This document shows positions 35,514 to 45,662 of a stretch of 64,000 nucleotides of DNA, piece by piece. The stretch is from the NCBI GenBank assembly GCA_023678885.1, contig CM042987.1, positions 26,870,927 to 26,934,926 of the forward strand. Direction: 5' to 3'. Within the stretch, counting starts at the first letter, position 1, and each line of letters begins with the position of its first letter. Source of the DNA: Pogostemon cablin. Its lineage: Eukaryota; Streptophyta; Magnoliopsida; Lamiales; Lamiaceae. The notes beneath the pieces were generated by a model that saw only the letters and a list, made by a program, of their open reading frames with translations, made no database searches and was not told where the DNA came from. The position numbers and the translations under genes were made by a program.

Positions 35514-36362
35514 TGCATCTCAAAGATCATCCATCATCCCTCCATTATGATTCTTATATTTTAATAATTCTGAGTAGTAATGTAATCAGTATGAATATAT
35601 ATGCCTTTGTTTCTGACAAGTTGATTTATCAGCATATCTGCCTAGATAAACACAAGTATTCTTACAGACAAGTCATAACACTACAACATCTAAAACACTC
35701 TATATCTTGGAGATTAATAAACTGATTGTATGTCTTGTCATTAGGGCAGCAGGGATCACCATGATCATTATTCAGTTGTTGAGATGTCTCCTGGAATATA
35801 GTTTGGGGTAATCAATACGACCACGACAACGAGACAATGAATGGTGAAGTATGAACAACAACATGATTCATTGAAAAGATAGAGAATGTTAAGCCACAAA
35901 AGCAATGAATGTTAAGCCACGTGATGCATGAAAAGATAGAAAATGTGAAGTGAGAATTAGGGATTGTCATGTTCAAAAGGCATTTGTAGAAGTTTGTTGG
36001 AGGAGAGAAGGGTGTGAAAAGGCACAAATAATCTTATAAACTCGATTTGCATAGCTTAGTATGTAAACCTAGGTCTCCTCTTACTTTAGGTGGTCTCCTT
36101 TTCAATTCTATTTAGAGGTTTAAATTAAAGGCGCATAGGATTTACATAAGGACGGTACAAGGCTGCATTTGGTACATACGATGCCAACCTTCCATACTCA
36201 TTACTCGATTTGGATTCCTCTGCAAGAAATGCTAAATTTCCTAAATTTCCAATAATCTTAACCATTTATAATACATGGCTCCAATTTTTGACACATTTTA
36301 ATAAATTAATTATATTACTATTTACTATTACTAGTTACTAGTATGAAAACCCCGTGGTAAGC
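35514..36362. other. Downstream of the pseudogene, nothing recognised
   Basis: It probably holds old 3' UTR at its start. A duplicated word (GAATGTTAAGCCAC at about 35885 and 35907) marks a small local duplication. Open frames at 35513-35725 and 35812-36027 match nothing known. Confidence 0.3.
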
Positions 36363-36478
36363 GTGTTGGATTGCATCTTATGATTTGTTTATAATTGATG
36401 TAATTGTCCATTTTCTTTATATCGCACATAATATGGTGTGTGACGTCGCACAAAAGATCATATTAAGTTTCTTATAAA
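36363..36478 (-). repeat. Copia LTR fragment, same family as 10045-11245
   Basis: Words in order (TTGGATTGCATCTTATGATT, TAATTGTCCATTTTCTTTAT, ATAATATG, AAAAGATCATATTA, TTCTTATAAA) match the minus-strand reading of the Copia LTR near 11041-11245, with gaps. It is cut by the MITE at 36482. Confidence 0.65.
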
Positions 36479-36481
36479 ATA

Positions 36482-36709
36482 CTCCATTCGTCTCACCTAA
36501 AGGGTAGTTTTTACTTTTTGCACATGAATTAAGAAGTTTTATTATAATTTAATTTGTGGTGGATAGTTGTATTAGTAGGAGTGTGAATCCCATATTTTAA
36601 TTATATTAGTGGGTGTACGTGGGTCCATGTATATAAAAAAGGAAATGAGACTCTTTGGGTGAGACGCCCAAAATGAAAAAAATGGACTCTTTAAGTGGGA
36701 CAGAAGGAG
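36482..36709. mobile_element. Stowaway-type MITE
   Basis: The ends are CTCCATTCGTCTCACC and GTGGGACAGAAGGAG, with TA on both sides. It is 228 bp. Confidence 0.75.
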
Positions 36710-36721
36710 TATAAAGGCAAA

Positions 36722-36900
36722 AACTTGCGTGTCCCGGAACACCGTGTCCCCAAATCCCTCATTTTTTGAAAGGATACCCTTTATTTTCTTAAAGGTATAC
36801 ATTTTAGTATTAAATGGTATACAACGTGTACCCTTTATTTCTTAAAAAAAATAAATCTTTTTAATCAAACATTTATAATATTCATATTTCATATACTTTT
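36722..36900 (+). repeat. Repeat family, copy B
   Basis: This is the plus-strand relative of 28090-28245: CGTGTCCCGGAACACCGTG, GATACCCTTTATTTTCTTAA, TATTAAATGGTATAC, TACCCTTTATTTC. The two copies are diverged, and no element ends could be set. Confidence 0.6.
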
Positions 36901-36964
36901 TCAATAAAAAAATTTATACCCTTTTTACACCAATACATGGTGATTTTTTTGTGTGTAATTTCTC

Positions 36965-37025
36965 AAAAGTGATGATTAATTTACAATACGGTAAAATTCA
37001 TGGTTTTTTTTACAATTAACCCCTT
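36965..37025. repeat. Fold-back MITE right arm only
   Basis: TTTCTCAAAAGTGATGATTA...ACAATTAACCCCTT matches the right half of 5097-5356. The left half is missing. Confidence 0.55.
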
Positions 37026-37157
37026 AAAAAATAAAAAGATAGGAGAATAGAACTAAATTAATTTATATCGAAATTATGATCCCTAATTTGATAGAAAAAT
37101 GTTTCACGTACTGATTAATAGTTAATTTATTTTCAGGCAATATATTAAAATAACTCC

Positions 37158-37165
37158 TATAAATA
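37158..37165 (+). promoter_or_regulatory. TATAAATA: left copy of the MULE target duplication
   Basis: This repeats 43201-43208 exactly and borders the left MULE end. Before insertion a single TATA box would have joined 37157 to 43209. Confidence 0.65.
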
Positions 37166-37999
37166 GGAAATACCACAAGTTGCCTTATATGGATTGGTCA
37201 ACATCTAATTTGCCCTACATTTTCTAATACATCTAATTTGCCCTAAAAATACATGCAATGTCATGAATACCCTCAAGGATGACCCACCTTTTTGTATTGG
37301 GAATTAGTTGAGAAGTACAGTTGCATGTGTCAGGGAATATGGAGATTTTTTAAGGAATGACACATTAAGTAAAAAAGAAATAAATAAATCTATTAAAAGT
37401 TATCACCTCCAAAAAATAAACTCGGCGGACAAGCTCAATTAAGTGAAAAATAAAAATTGTAAGTGGACACGAACTATTTAAAATTCACCAAATATTATTT
37501 TAAAATTCCTTAAATTGTTAGATTATAATAGGCATATTTAATTAACATATGCAGTAATTAGGTGATTAAACACATGCATTAATTACCTACCATCACTCAA
37601 ACACACTTCATTTAATGGAGTGAAAATTAAAGCACTGTTCACAATCAGTTCATTTACGTAAATTTTTGTCTCATTAAACTCTCACCTATCCCCACCAACC
37701 AAATAACTACACCACCAACAAACAACAAAATTGGACACAGTGGATTCAAACTTCATTCCTCTTGTTCCACAAATACTTTGAGCATAAAAAGGTGATCGGC
37801 TCCCCTATTTACCCACCGTATTTATCGACGGATCCATAGTTAGAGCCAAAGGTAAGATACGAACACTGTTTGCATTGTATTTTATTTAATGGTTAAACTG
37901 TTCTTTCAATCTTGCTGTTAATTTATTTGTGGGTTATAATGTATCGGTTTTAGGGTTTTTACGGTTTTAGGGTTTTTACGATTTTAAAAATGCATATCC

Positions 38000-39070
38000 G
38001 CTGAGTAAAATGGTTATATATATCCATGTCCGCTTAAGAAAAAGGTGAAGTATGCATGTAATATGCATGTCCGCTGAGGAAAAAGGTAAACTATGCATGT
38101 AATATGCATGAATACCACTACATACACCCACTGCAGACTTGTCCGCTAATATGCATGGTTAATTGTGCTTGTCCGTCCATTATTTGAGCCTTATCGAACA
38201 TGTCCGCCGATTTTTATAGCCTAATAGAGTGTGTCCGCCTATTATTTGACACTAATTAAACTTATCCGCTGATTTTTTTGACTAAGTGAGTGTGTCCGCC
38301 AAAAGTGTAGCCCAGTTGAGCCTTTCCGCCAAAAATTTGACTATAATTGAACACCGCCGCCGATAATTTGACCATAAATGAGCATGTCCGCGGATAATTT
38401 GACCATAGTTGCGCATGTCCGCTGATTTTATAGCATAATTGACCCTGTTCACCGATTATTTGACCCTAATTGAGCATGTCCACCGATGTTTTGACACTAA
38501 TTGGTCTTGTTCGCCGAATTTGTGACCCTAATTGATCATGTCCGCCAATTTTTTTACTCTAATTGAGCATGTCCGCCGATTATTTGGCCGTAATTGAGTA
38601 TGTCCGCCGATATTCCTAGCGTAATTGGGCATGTCAACTGATTATTTGACCCAAATTGAGTATGTCCGCCGAATTGTTACTATTTTTGAACATGTTCGCC
38701 GATTTTTTGACCCTAATTGATCATGTCCGCTAATTATTTGGCCGTAATTGAGTATGTCCGCCGATATTTCTAGCATAATTGGGCATGTCCACTGATTATT
38801 TGACCCAAATTGAGCATGTCTGCCGAATTATTATTGTTTTTGAACATGTCCGCCGATTTGTATTGCATAATTGAGTGTGTTTGGTCATTTTTTAAGCATA
38901 TTATATCATGTTCTCAGATTATATTTGGGTAATTGAGCATGTCCGTCAAGTTTGAGCATAACTCAGCATGTAAGTCATTATTTTTTTAGTATAATAGACC
39001 TGTCCGTCGATTTATGGAGCTTAATTGAGCTTGTCCGCGTACGACTCAATGTTTAACTTGCATGTGTGCT
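38000..39070 (+). repeat. MULE left-arm minisatellite (CATGTCCGCCGA units)
   Basis: About 30 degenerate units of the form AATTGAGCATGTCCGCCGAT, spaced 35-45 bp, with variable A/T-rich filler. A higher-order unit of 154 bp is visible: TATTTGGCCGTAATTGAGTA at 38581 and again at 38735. It is the inverted counterpart of the right arm. Confidence 0.9.
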
Positions 39071-39210
39071 GATAATTTAAGGCTTAATTTGTGTGTACTT
39101 ACATATTAATAAAAGATTATATTTTTCTGTAATTAGATACCTATTAAACACCCGTATCATAAAAATACTTTAATGAATCATGTGTCAATATAACAATTAA
39201 TTGTCCTTTT

Positions 39211-41050
39211 GTTGAAAGATTTAAGCTTTGGATTGGAAATGAGAAATTTTTTATATGGTGGGGCGGCTGGTGGCAAGGTTTTGAGTATGTACGTGGCCAA
39301 CACACGAGCTTAGTTTTAAATTCAGATCAGTTGAAGTTGGATTTTATTATTGGGCATGTGCACAGTTTAGTTCGTGCCGATGTGAATCATTGTAAATATA
39401 TTATACACACACTTGTGGACATCGGTGGTTGTATAACAAAACATAAGGTGAAGGATGATCTGGATATTAGGGGCTTGTATCAGCAGGTTGATAAGCCGAT
39501 GCTATTTATCATAGTTAAGGCCATACCACAACAATCAATTGATAATTGTTGCCCTAGTGCGGCGCCGTCTCGGAGCAGTTATTGGACCGACTTGCTTCTT
39601 TCATAAATTTCATCTGTCAATATTCCTAGTCCCGTAGATTTGGTCGGACCGAGTAGGAGTACAGGTGTGGACCTTTCGAGTCGTACGATAAATATTGATT
39701 TGAACAGTGAGTACGTTGGCGAAGAACAGGTTGAGGAAGAGGTGGAGAACGGAGATGGCATGTGCTTCTCTGAAGAAAATGAAGATGAGGACAATTCAAA
39801 TTAATGTTCTCTAAGTGATGCATTTGAGGGTTCAGAGGGTGATGGGTTTGATGGTTCTGCTGGTTCTCAAGATGATAGGTCTGATGGATCGCAAGGCGAT
39901 GGGTATGATTCATTTGAGGGTCCACAGCGTGAGGATTCTGTTGGTGCTGAGGCTTCGCAAGATGAGGGGCGTGATGGTGATCAACTCAACGCTGAAGATG
40001 AGGATCCTGAAACTGCTCTATTCGAGAGGTTCTGTTCCTACATCAGAGCCAATTGAGGAATGAGTTTCTTGGACCCCATTACGACACACATGCAGATGCC
40101 CACACCGGTACGTCCTAGTCAAGATACAGATAGTTCTTGCAGCCGTCCATGGAGTATTCCAGGTATGTGTTCAATATAGTACCCGGTAATTTACTGAACC
40201 TTATTGTATTCTAATACCAATTGAAGAATAACTAATCCATTGTTGCAGGGTTCTTGGAACAGTGTAATGTGGACAATGAAGTTGAAGACAATAACAATAT
40301 TGTTACTTCAGTGGAGATTCATGAAAAAAATGCCTTCGATAACAAAGGTGATTGTCAGTTTACATTGGATATGTACAACTTGCGGAATCAGGTTGAGACA
40401 CGGGTCAAGAAATCTGACTCATACAGGCTCAACGTCGTCTGCAAGTACCGAGTGGAGCAGGATTGTATGTTTAAGATGCATTCCAGTGGCCTAGGTGGAG
40501 TATGGAGGGTAATCAAGTTCGAACCTCCACATGTATGTCATTTGAATCCAGACACTAATGCGCCAAGGCAAATTGGTTCGAAAACTGTTGGCAGATACTA
40601 TGTAGCTCGACAGTTCAATAAAACCACAACATTGTGTCCTGCTGGAATGGCAGATGAGATACGTAAAGAATTTGGTTTTGACATCTCCTATAATTTGACC
40701 CTCAAATCAAAACATATTGCTATGGGACACATGTACGGAGACCATCATTCTTCCTTCAGTTCCCTACCTTCTTACTTGCATCACCTTAAGTTGGAAAACC
40801 CAGGCACGCACACAGCACTGGCAACTGTAGATGACAGTTGTTTCAAGTAAGTCAATAAATACTTTTTTTAAATTATGAGGTATATAGGTGTACTAAATAC
40901 TTCGATGCAGGTATGTCTACTACGCACTTGGTGCTTCGATACGGGGTTTTGCCAGAGCGAGCCATCCCGTGATTGTCATTGATGGTACACACATGAGAGG
41001 AAAGTACCGTGGGATCGTGTTTGTTGCAGTCACTCAGGATGGCAACCACA
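39211..41050 (+). pseudogene. MULE transposase, 5' half, broken
   Basis: MuDR-type transposase region in order: an N-terminal module (about 39220-39600: KLDFIIGHVHSL...), an acidic Asp/Glu/Gly-rich tract (39700-40050) with a stop after EDEDNSN (39802-39804), then the conserved zinc/SWIM-like N-terminal domain MEQCNV...CKYRVEQDCMFKMH...NPDTNAPRQIGSK (40254-40846). After a small intron (40847-40910) comes the start of the catalytic domain, YVYYALGASIRGFARASHPV then IDGTHMRGKYRGIVFVAVTQ, with the first catalytic Asp (40911-41049). The sequence is cut off there, so the other catalytic residues are gone. Stops and frame changes upstream also disable it. Confidence 0.8.
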
Positions 41051-41054
41051 ATAT

Positions 41055-41325
41055 TTTTCAAACCCTAGTCCCATAACACGCATAAACTCCAGTGGTGTGA
41101 AGCTAAGAATTGTATCAGACACCCTGAAGTACCGGGTGTACATATCTAAACCAGGGATTACAACCTCCTGAGCCATCAGCTGAAATAAAGCTTTAGGAGA
41201 CCCATAATCAGAATCCAAATCCCAAAAATGATCGAAACACGATCTTCTGAACATCCGTACTGTTTGATCGTCACTATTTGTAAGCACCTCGCGTATGCAA
41301 TTCAAAACTTTCGTAGGCCTACAAT
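41055..41325 (-). pseudogene. DUF1985-like (Ulp1-associated) fragment in the MULE
   Basis: The minus-strand frame reads YCRPTKVLNCIREVLT, MFRRSCFDHFWDLDSD, then FTPLEFMRVMGLG. This resembles the DUF1985 domain that precedes Ulp1-type SUMO-protease domains carried by some plant MULEs. The Ulp1 catalytic domain is missing; the frame runs into transposase sequence at about 41060. Family assignment is by pattern only. Confidence 0.55.
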
Positions 41326-41558
41326 ACCCTTTAATCCCAACTTTTCGTGATTGAAGTCCACGTCGTTTCTAGCTCCACTACAGTGCATGCCAACTCGATT
41401 AGATATAAGACATGACTACATTTTATACATAAAAATTTTTGATAGAAAATAATTAAAAATATTATTATATTCCTACAATTTATATAATACAGTACATATT
41501 TTTATGAATAGGTATCTAATTACACTAAAATTACGCCTTAATTTACCAACTGCCATGC

Positions 41559-42650
41559 TATTTAAAGCTTGAACCATCAGCGGTGATGCAAATTAAACAC
41601 TTATTCATCGGCGGACAAGCTCAATTAAGGCACAAAATCGGCGGACAAGCTATTTTATGCAGAAAAAATGGCAAATTATGCTAAATAATGCTAAGAAATT
41701 TGGCGGACAGGCTATTTAAAGCTTGAAGTATCAGCGGTGATGCAAATTAAACACTTATTCATCGGCGGACAAGCTCAATTAAGGCACAAAATCGGCGGAC
41801 AATCTATTTTATGCAGAAATAATGCTAAGAAATTCGGCGGACAGGCTATTTAACGTTTGAAGTATCAGCAGTGATGCAAATTAAATACTTATTCATCGGC
41901 GGACAAGCTCAATTAAGGCACAAAATCAACGAACAAGCTATTTTATGCAGAAATAATGGCAAATTACGCTAAATAATGCTAAAAAATTCGGCGGGCAGTC
42001 TATTTAAAGCTTGAAGTATCAGCGGTGATGCAAATTAAACACTTATTCATCGGCGAACAAGCTCAATTAAGGCACAAAATCGGCGAACAAGCTATTTTAT
42101 GCAGAAAAAATGGCAAATTATTCTAAATAATGCCAAGAAATTCGGTGGACAGGCTCAATTAACGCACAAAATCGGTGGACAAGCTCAATTAGGGCCAAAA
42201 AATTGGCGGACATGCTCAATTGTACTACATATATTGGCGGACAAGCTCAATTACAGTAGAATTATCGGCGGGCATGTTCAATTAGGTTAGAAATATCGGC
42301 GGGCATGTTCAATTAAGCTAGAATTATCGACGGACAAAGCTCAATAAGATTAGAAAAATATGCGGACACGCTCAATTACAGTATAAATTTTGGCGGACAA
42401 GCTAAATTTTGCTAAAATAGGTGCTAAAATTTCCAATTATACTCAAATTATCGTCGAACATGTAAAATTATATACTATTTATTTTCGGCGGACACGGCAA
42501 ATTCCTACAACTACAATTCCAAAATCAAACTACTTCCTCGGGGGACAAGAACATTATACTCAATTACAATACATCTACATACACTCAATTGCACTATCTT
42601 TACAGACAAATCCACTTTTACAACCTAGTTCATAGGCGGACAAGCAGTCT
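41559..42650 (+). repeat. MULE right-arm minisatellite (TCGGCGGACAAGCTCAATTA units)
   Basis: Units TCGGCGGACAAGCTCAATTA repeat about 25 times. Four higher-order copies start with TATTTAA at 41559, 41713, 41847 and 42001 (spacing 154, 134, 154). The orientation is opposite to the left arm. Open frames at 42099-42635 are just repeat translation. Confidence 0.9.
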
Positions 42651-43200
42651 ACACTCAATTATACTCGAATAAAATTTACACTACATCATCAATGTATACA
42701 AACGACTACGCAAATAAAAAAATAATTCACTATACTTTAATTAATCGAAATTCCGCCCAAATCCTAAAATCCTAAACCCCCAAATTGATATACCTGATTA
42801 TCCATATTTTCTTCTGCTACTTTTCGACGTGGAGATGAGGAGGGATTGGACGATACGGCAGAGACCCGGACAGAGAGCTGTGTCCGCGAGAAAAATCGAG
42901 AGTTTGAGAGAGAGAGGGGGAAAGTATGCCACGACACAGAGAGAGCGAGTAAATAACAAATTTATATTTTGAGATAAAGGGGTCAAAGATTCTATCCCCA
43001 ATTTCAACGCCACTAAAAGCGGTAAAAAGGTAACTGCTAGACCACTATTCGGAGATTCCAAAAATAAGGGAAAAGAAATGACACGTGTCAGGGAGGTAAA
43101 TCAGGGATATACACCAAAAACTGGATAAATTAGATGTTTTTAAAAAGTTATGACAAAATAGATATTGCATGGGTGATATAGAGCAATATAGTGCCGTTCC

Positions 43201-43208
43201 TATAAATA
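43201..43208 (+). promoter_or_regulatory. TATA box of the DUF4283/F-box gene, right TSD copy
   Basis: TATAAATA lies directly after the MULE end, about 30 bp before a pyrimidine-rich leader (TCACTCGTTCTTCTCTCCG). It is both a plausible TATA box and the right copy of the target duplication. Anything further upstream is now MULE sequence. Confidence 0.6.
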
Positions 43209-43470
43209 AACCTAATCAGCGTAGCTAATATCACTCGTTCTTCTCTCCGTCGTTGCTGTAGAAGTTGCGAAAGAGAGGTATATAGTTTATAAGTATTGCA
43301 TCTTCTCTGTAGATTATTGAATATTCTTTGAATTTATGTGTTGTTTGGATGAATTTGTTTTGAAATAGAAACGGGTTTAATTGTCACGTTGCCTGCTTTA
43401 GGGTCAATTAATTTTCCGTCATTTTTGCAGTGATTTTTCTTTTTATTGATATTGAAATAAAGTGTTTGCC

Positions 43471-45170
43471 ATGGAAGAATTGGATTCAGTAGTAATTGAT
43501 ATGGATGTTGTTAACGAGATGGAGAAAAAAGCATATCTTGTGGGAAGGCTTGTTAGGGAGAAGTATTGTGATCTGTCAATTGTTATGCAAGTCATTCAAG
43601 AAGCCTGGAAATCAAACCATGGAATGTCATTGAGGCAGGTGGGGTCGGGGGAGTCGAAACTGGTGTTGTTTTGCTTTAATGATTCCATAGATAGGGACTG
43701 GGTATTGAAACATCAACCTTGGATATTTGAAGGCTCTCTTTTTGTTATTGAGAAGCTAAATGAGCAGCGACTGTGCTCTTTGGATAATGTCACCATCGAG
43801 TATTGTTCGTTTTGGGCTCGTTTATATGATGTACCGGTCTCGTGTATGAACGAAAAATGTCTAGGATTTTTGGCAAACAGATTGGGATTCTGAAATCAGT
43901 GGACAGGTCCAGTGAAGATTCAATTGGCAAGTTTATGAGGTTTAAGGTCTGTATTAAAATCACAGAACCTTTGCTGAGAAGAATTAGTGTTCGGGTGAAA
44001 GGGGAGCATTTATGGCTTCCTCTCAAGTATGAGTCCTTACCACTAATTTATTGCTTCTGTTGTGGTACCATTGGCCATACTCGCAACGACTGTGGACAGA
44101 GTTTTGGTCGAAATTTGGAATATAGTAGCTGCATTGTTGAACAGCAGCCAACTACTCTACCATATCTACCTCATGTCATTGTAGAAAACATCCTCTCACG
44201 AGTGCCTGTGGACAGTGGAAGGCCATCATCTGTGACCCAACATTCGCAGAAGTTCATCTCCAACGTTACAAGGAGTCATCACAAAATCTAATTGCTTGGA
44301 AGGATACATCCCCATTTGTTTGGAAGTATACATCCCAATATAAACGGGAAGTATCTTATTACAATGGACTCCATATTGCTGAACTACGGAGAGCTGGCAT
44401 TCCAGAAAGTTACCAGTATCAATTTGTGTCTTTAATAAGACACTTGGAAGGTCGAATTGCAGGTCAGATTGCATGCAATCTTGATGGATTATATCTGATC
44501 ATTACTGAGGACAGGAAGACGGGCATGATTTAGAATCCATCTTGCAGGGCGTACAGAAAACTCTGTTTTCCGCAGTCCATCACTAATGCAAATGCGTATA
44601 CAGTATATTCATGTAGGTACGACACATGGAGTGAAGTGAAAACGATAAATAATGTATTTGGTGGTGGTTTAGTTAGCTGGAATCTTGGCATCTCTTTCAA
44701 TGGCTCTCCGGCTGAGCAACACATTCCTTAAAACAGAACGCTTAACTAAGGCTGAAATCATCTGTTTTGATTGTAAACTCGAAACATTCAAGATGCTGGC
44801 GACGCCATACTATTACAGCAGTGGTCTTAGGATCAACATGGATTCTTTAGGAGGTCATCTTTGTTTGTTCACCTACCAAGTGGTGTCTTCGCATGAAATG
44901 ACAATCATTAAACGAATTGAAAGCGATGATTCGGGTTCATGTACATGGATGGAGTTCAATGTGACGTCTCCGTATCGTCTCTCGCTTTCAAGACCCCTTT
45001 GCAATTTAAGTGAAAATGAGATTATATTTGATGAGTATCGCAGTTATCTAATTTATGATGGGGCTAATAATACTTTTGAGAGGATTTGCCATGATCATTG
45101 CTGTAAGTGTTCTGCTGGGGATCAGCATGTTAAAGCGGTCTCTTATTTAGAAAATCTCTTCTTAAGTTAG
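43471..45170 (+). pseudogene. Chimeric DUF4283/zinc-knuckle and F-box protein gene, disabled
   Basis: The leader has an intron (donor 43278, acceptor 43430) and the ATG is at 43471 in good context (GCCATGG). Part 1 is a DUF4283 domain: KKAYLVGRLVREKYC, DWVLKHQPWIFEGSLFVIEK, then a CCHC knuckle CFCCGTIGHTRNDC (about 44050-44092). Both are typical of plant LINE ORF1-like proteins. Part 2 follows in the same open frame: an F-box start LPYLPHVIVENILSRVPV (about 44155-44210). After a frame change come QWKAIICDPTFAEVHLQRY and F-box-associated repeats (NPSCRAYRKLCFP, TWSEVKTINNVFGGGL, EIICFDCKLETFKMLA) to TAG at 45168-45170. Lesions are one base lost in an A-run near 43853, a shortened F-box near 44210, TAG at 44531-44533, and a frame change near 44705. 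Several exon-like parts remain readable, so decay may be recent. Confidence 0.75.
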
Positions 45171-45662
45171 TGATTACTATTTAGATGCAATACATTGTAT
45201 ACATTCCCCAAGTTTAATTTTCTACTAATGTTGATTGAGTTTGAAAGAAAAAGATAGCACATAAAGAAAAAGATAGAGTGCAAATGAATCCACTGCACTG
45301 CATATTATAACGATGAAAACGAGAAATGTAAATAAACAACAAATGCAAGCAAATCATACTTTTTCATTGATTCCATTAAAATATGATGATATGGATAATA
45401 ATAATAAGTGCATGTAATATTTATGGAGAGTGATACAATATGAAGCAAAAACATGGAGTGGAAAGCAAAAGAATTTGACCTTGAGTTAAGGTCATAAACT
45501 TAACCAAAATAAGTAATAGGCAGTGGAATTGAAGCTCCTAAAGTTTGATGTAGGTGCTGAATTAGCACCTCAAGAATTGAAACTCATCATCCCTATATAA
45601 ATTATATTTGATCTCTACTCCATAGTATATAGTATTATATATCTCATCAAACATCATCTAGC
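45171..45662. other. Gap between convergent genes
   Basis: About 490 bp separates the ends of the F-box pseudogene and the multicopper-oxidase-like gene. It is AT-rich and probably holds both 3' UTRs. No repeat or RNA was recognised. Confidence 0.4.

Larger units (their letters stand above)
37166..43200. mobile_element. MULE (Mutator-like) element, 6.0 kb, with minisatellite arms
   Basis: The outer ends are GGAAATACCACAAGTTGCC on the left and, reversed, GGAACGGCACTATATTGC on the right. They are diverged inverted repeats that again share AACATCTAATTT further in. TATAAATA borders both ends (8 bp; a ninth base differs), fitting a Mutator-type duplication. The arms carry inverted minisatellites on GTCCGCCGA/TCGGCGGAC. 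The interior holds a plus-strand MuDR-type transposase 5' half and a minus-strand DUF1985-like fragment meeting head-on, so the 3' parts of both genes were lost. A transposase plus a Ulp1-type gene is the layout of Kaonashi-like plant MULEs. It cannot move by itself. Confidence 0.85.

Noticed and set aside
38000..39070. CRISPR-like look of short repeats with variable fillers
   Set aside because: Units are degenerate and unevenly spaced, the array is mirrored in the other arm of a MULE, and this is a plant nuclear sequence.
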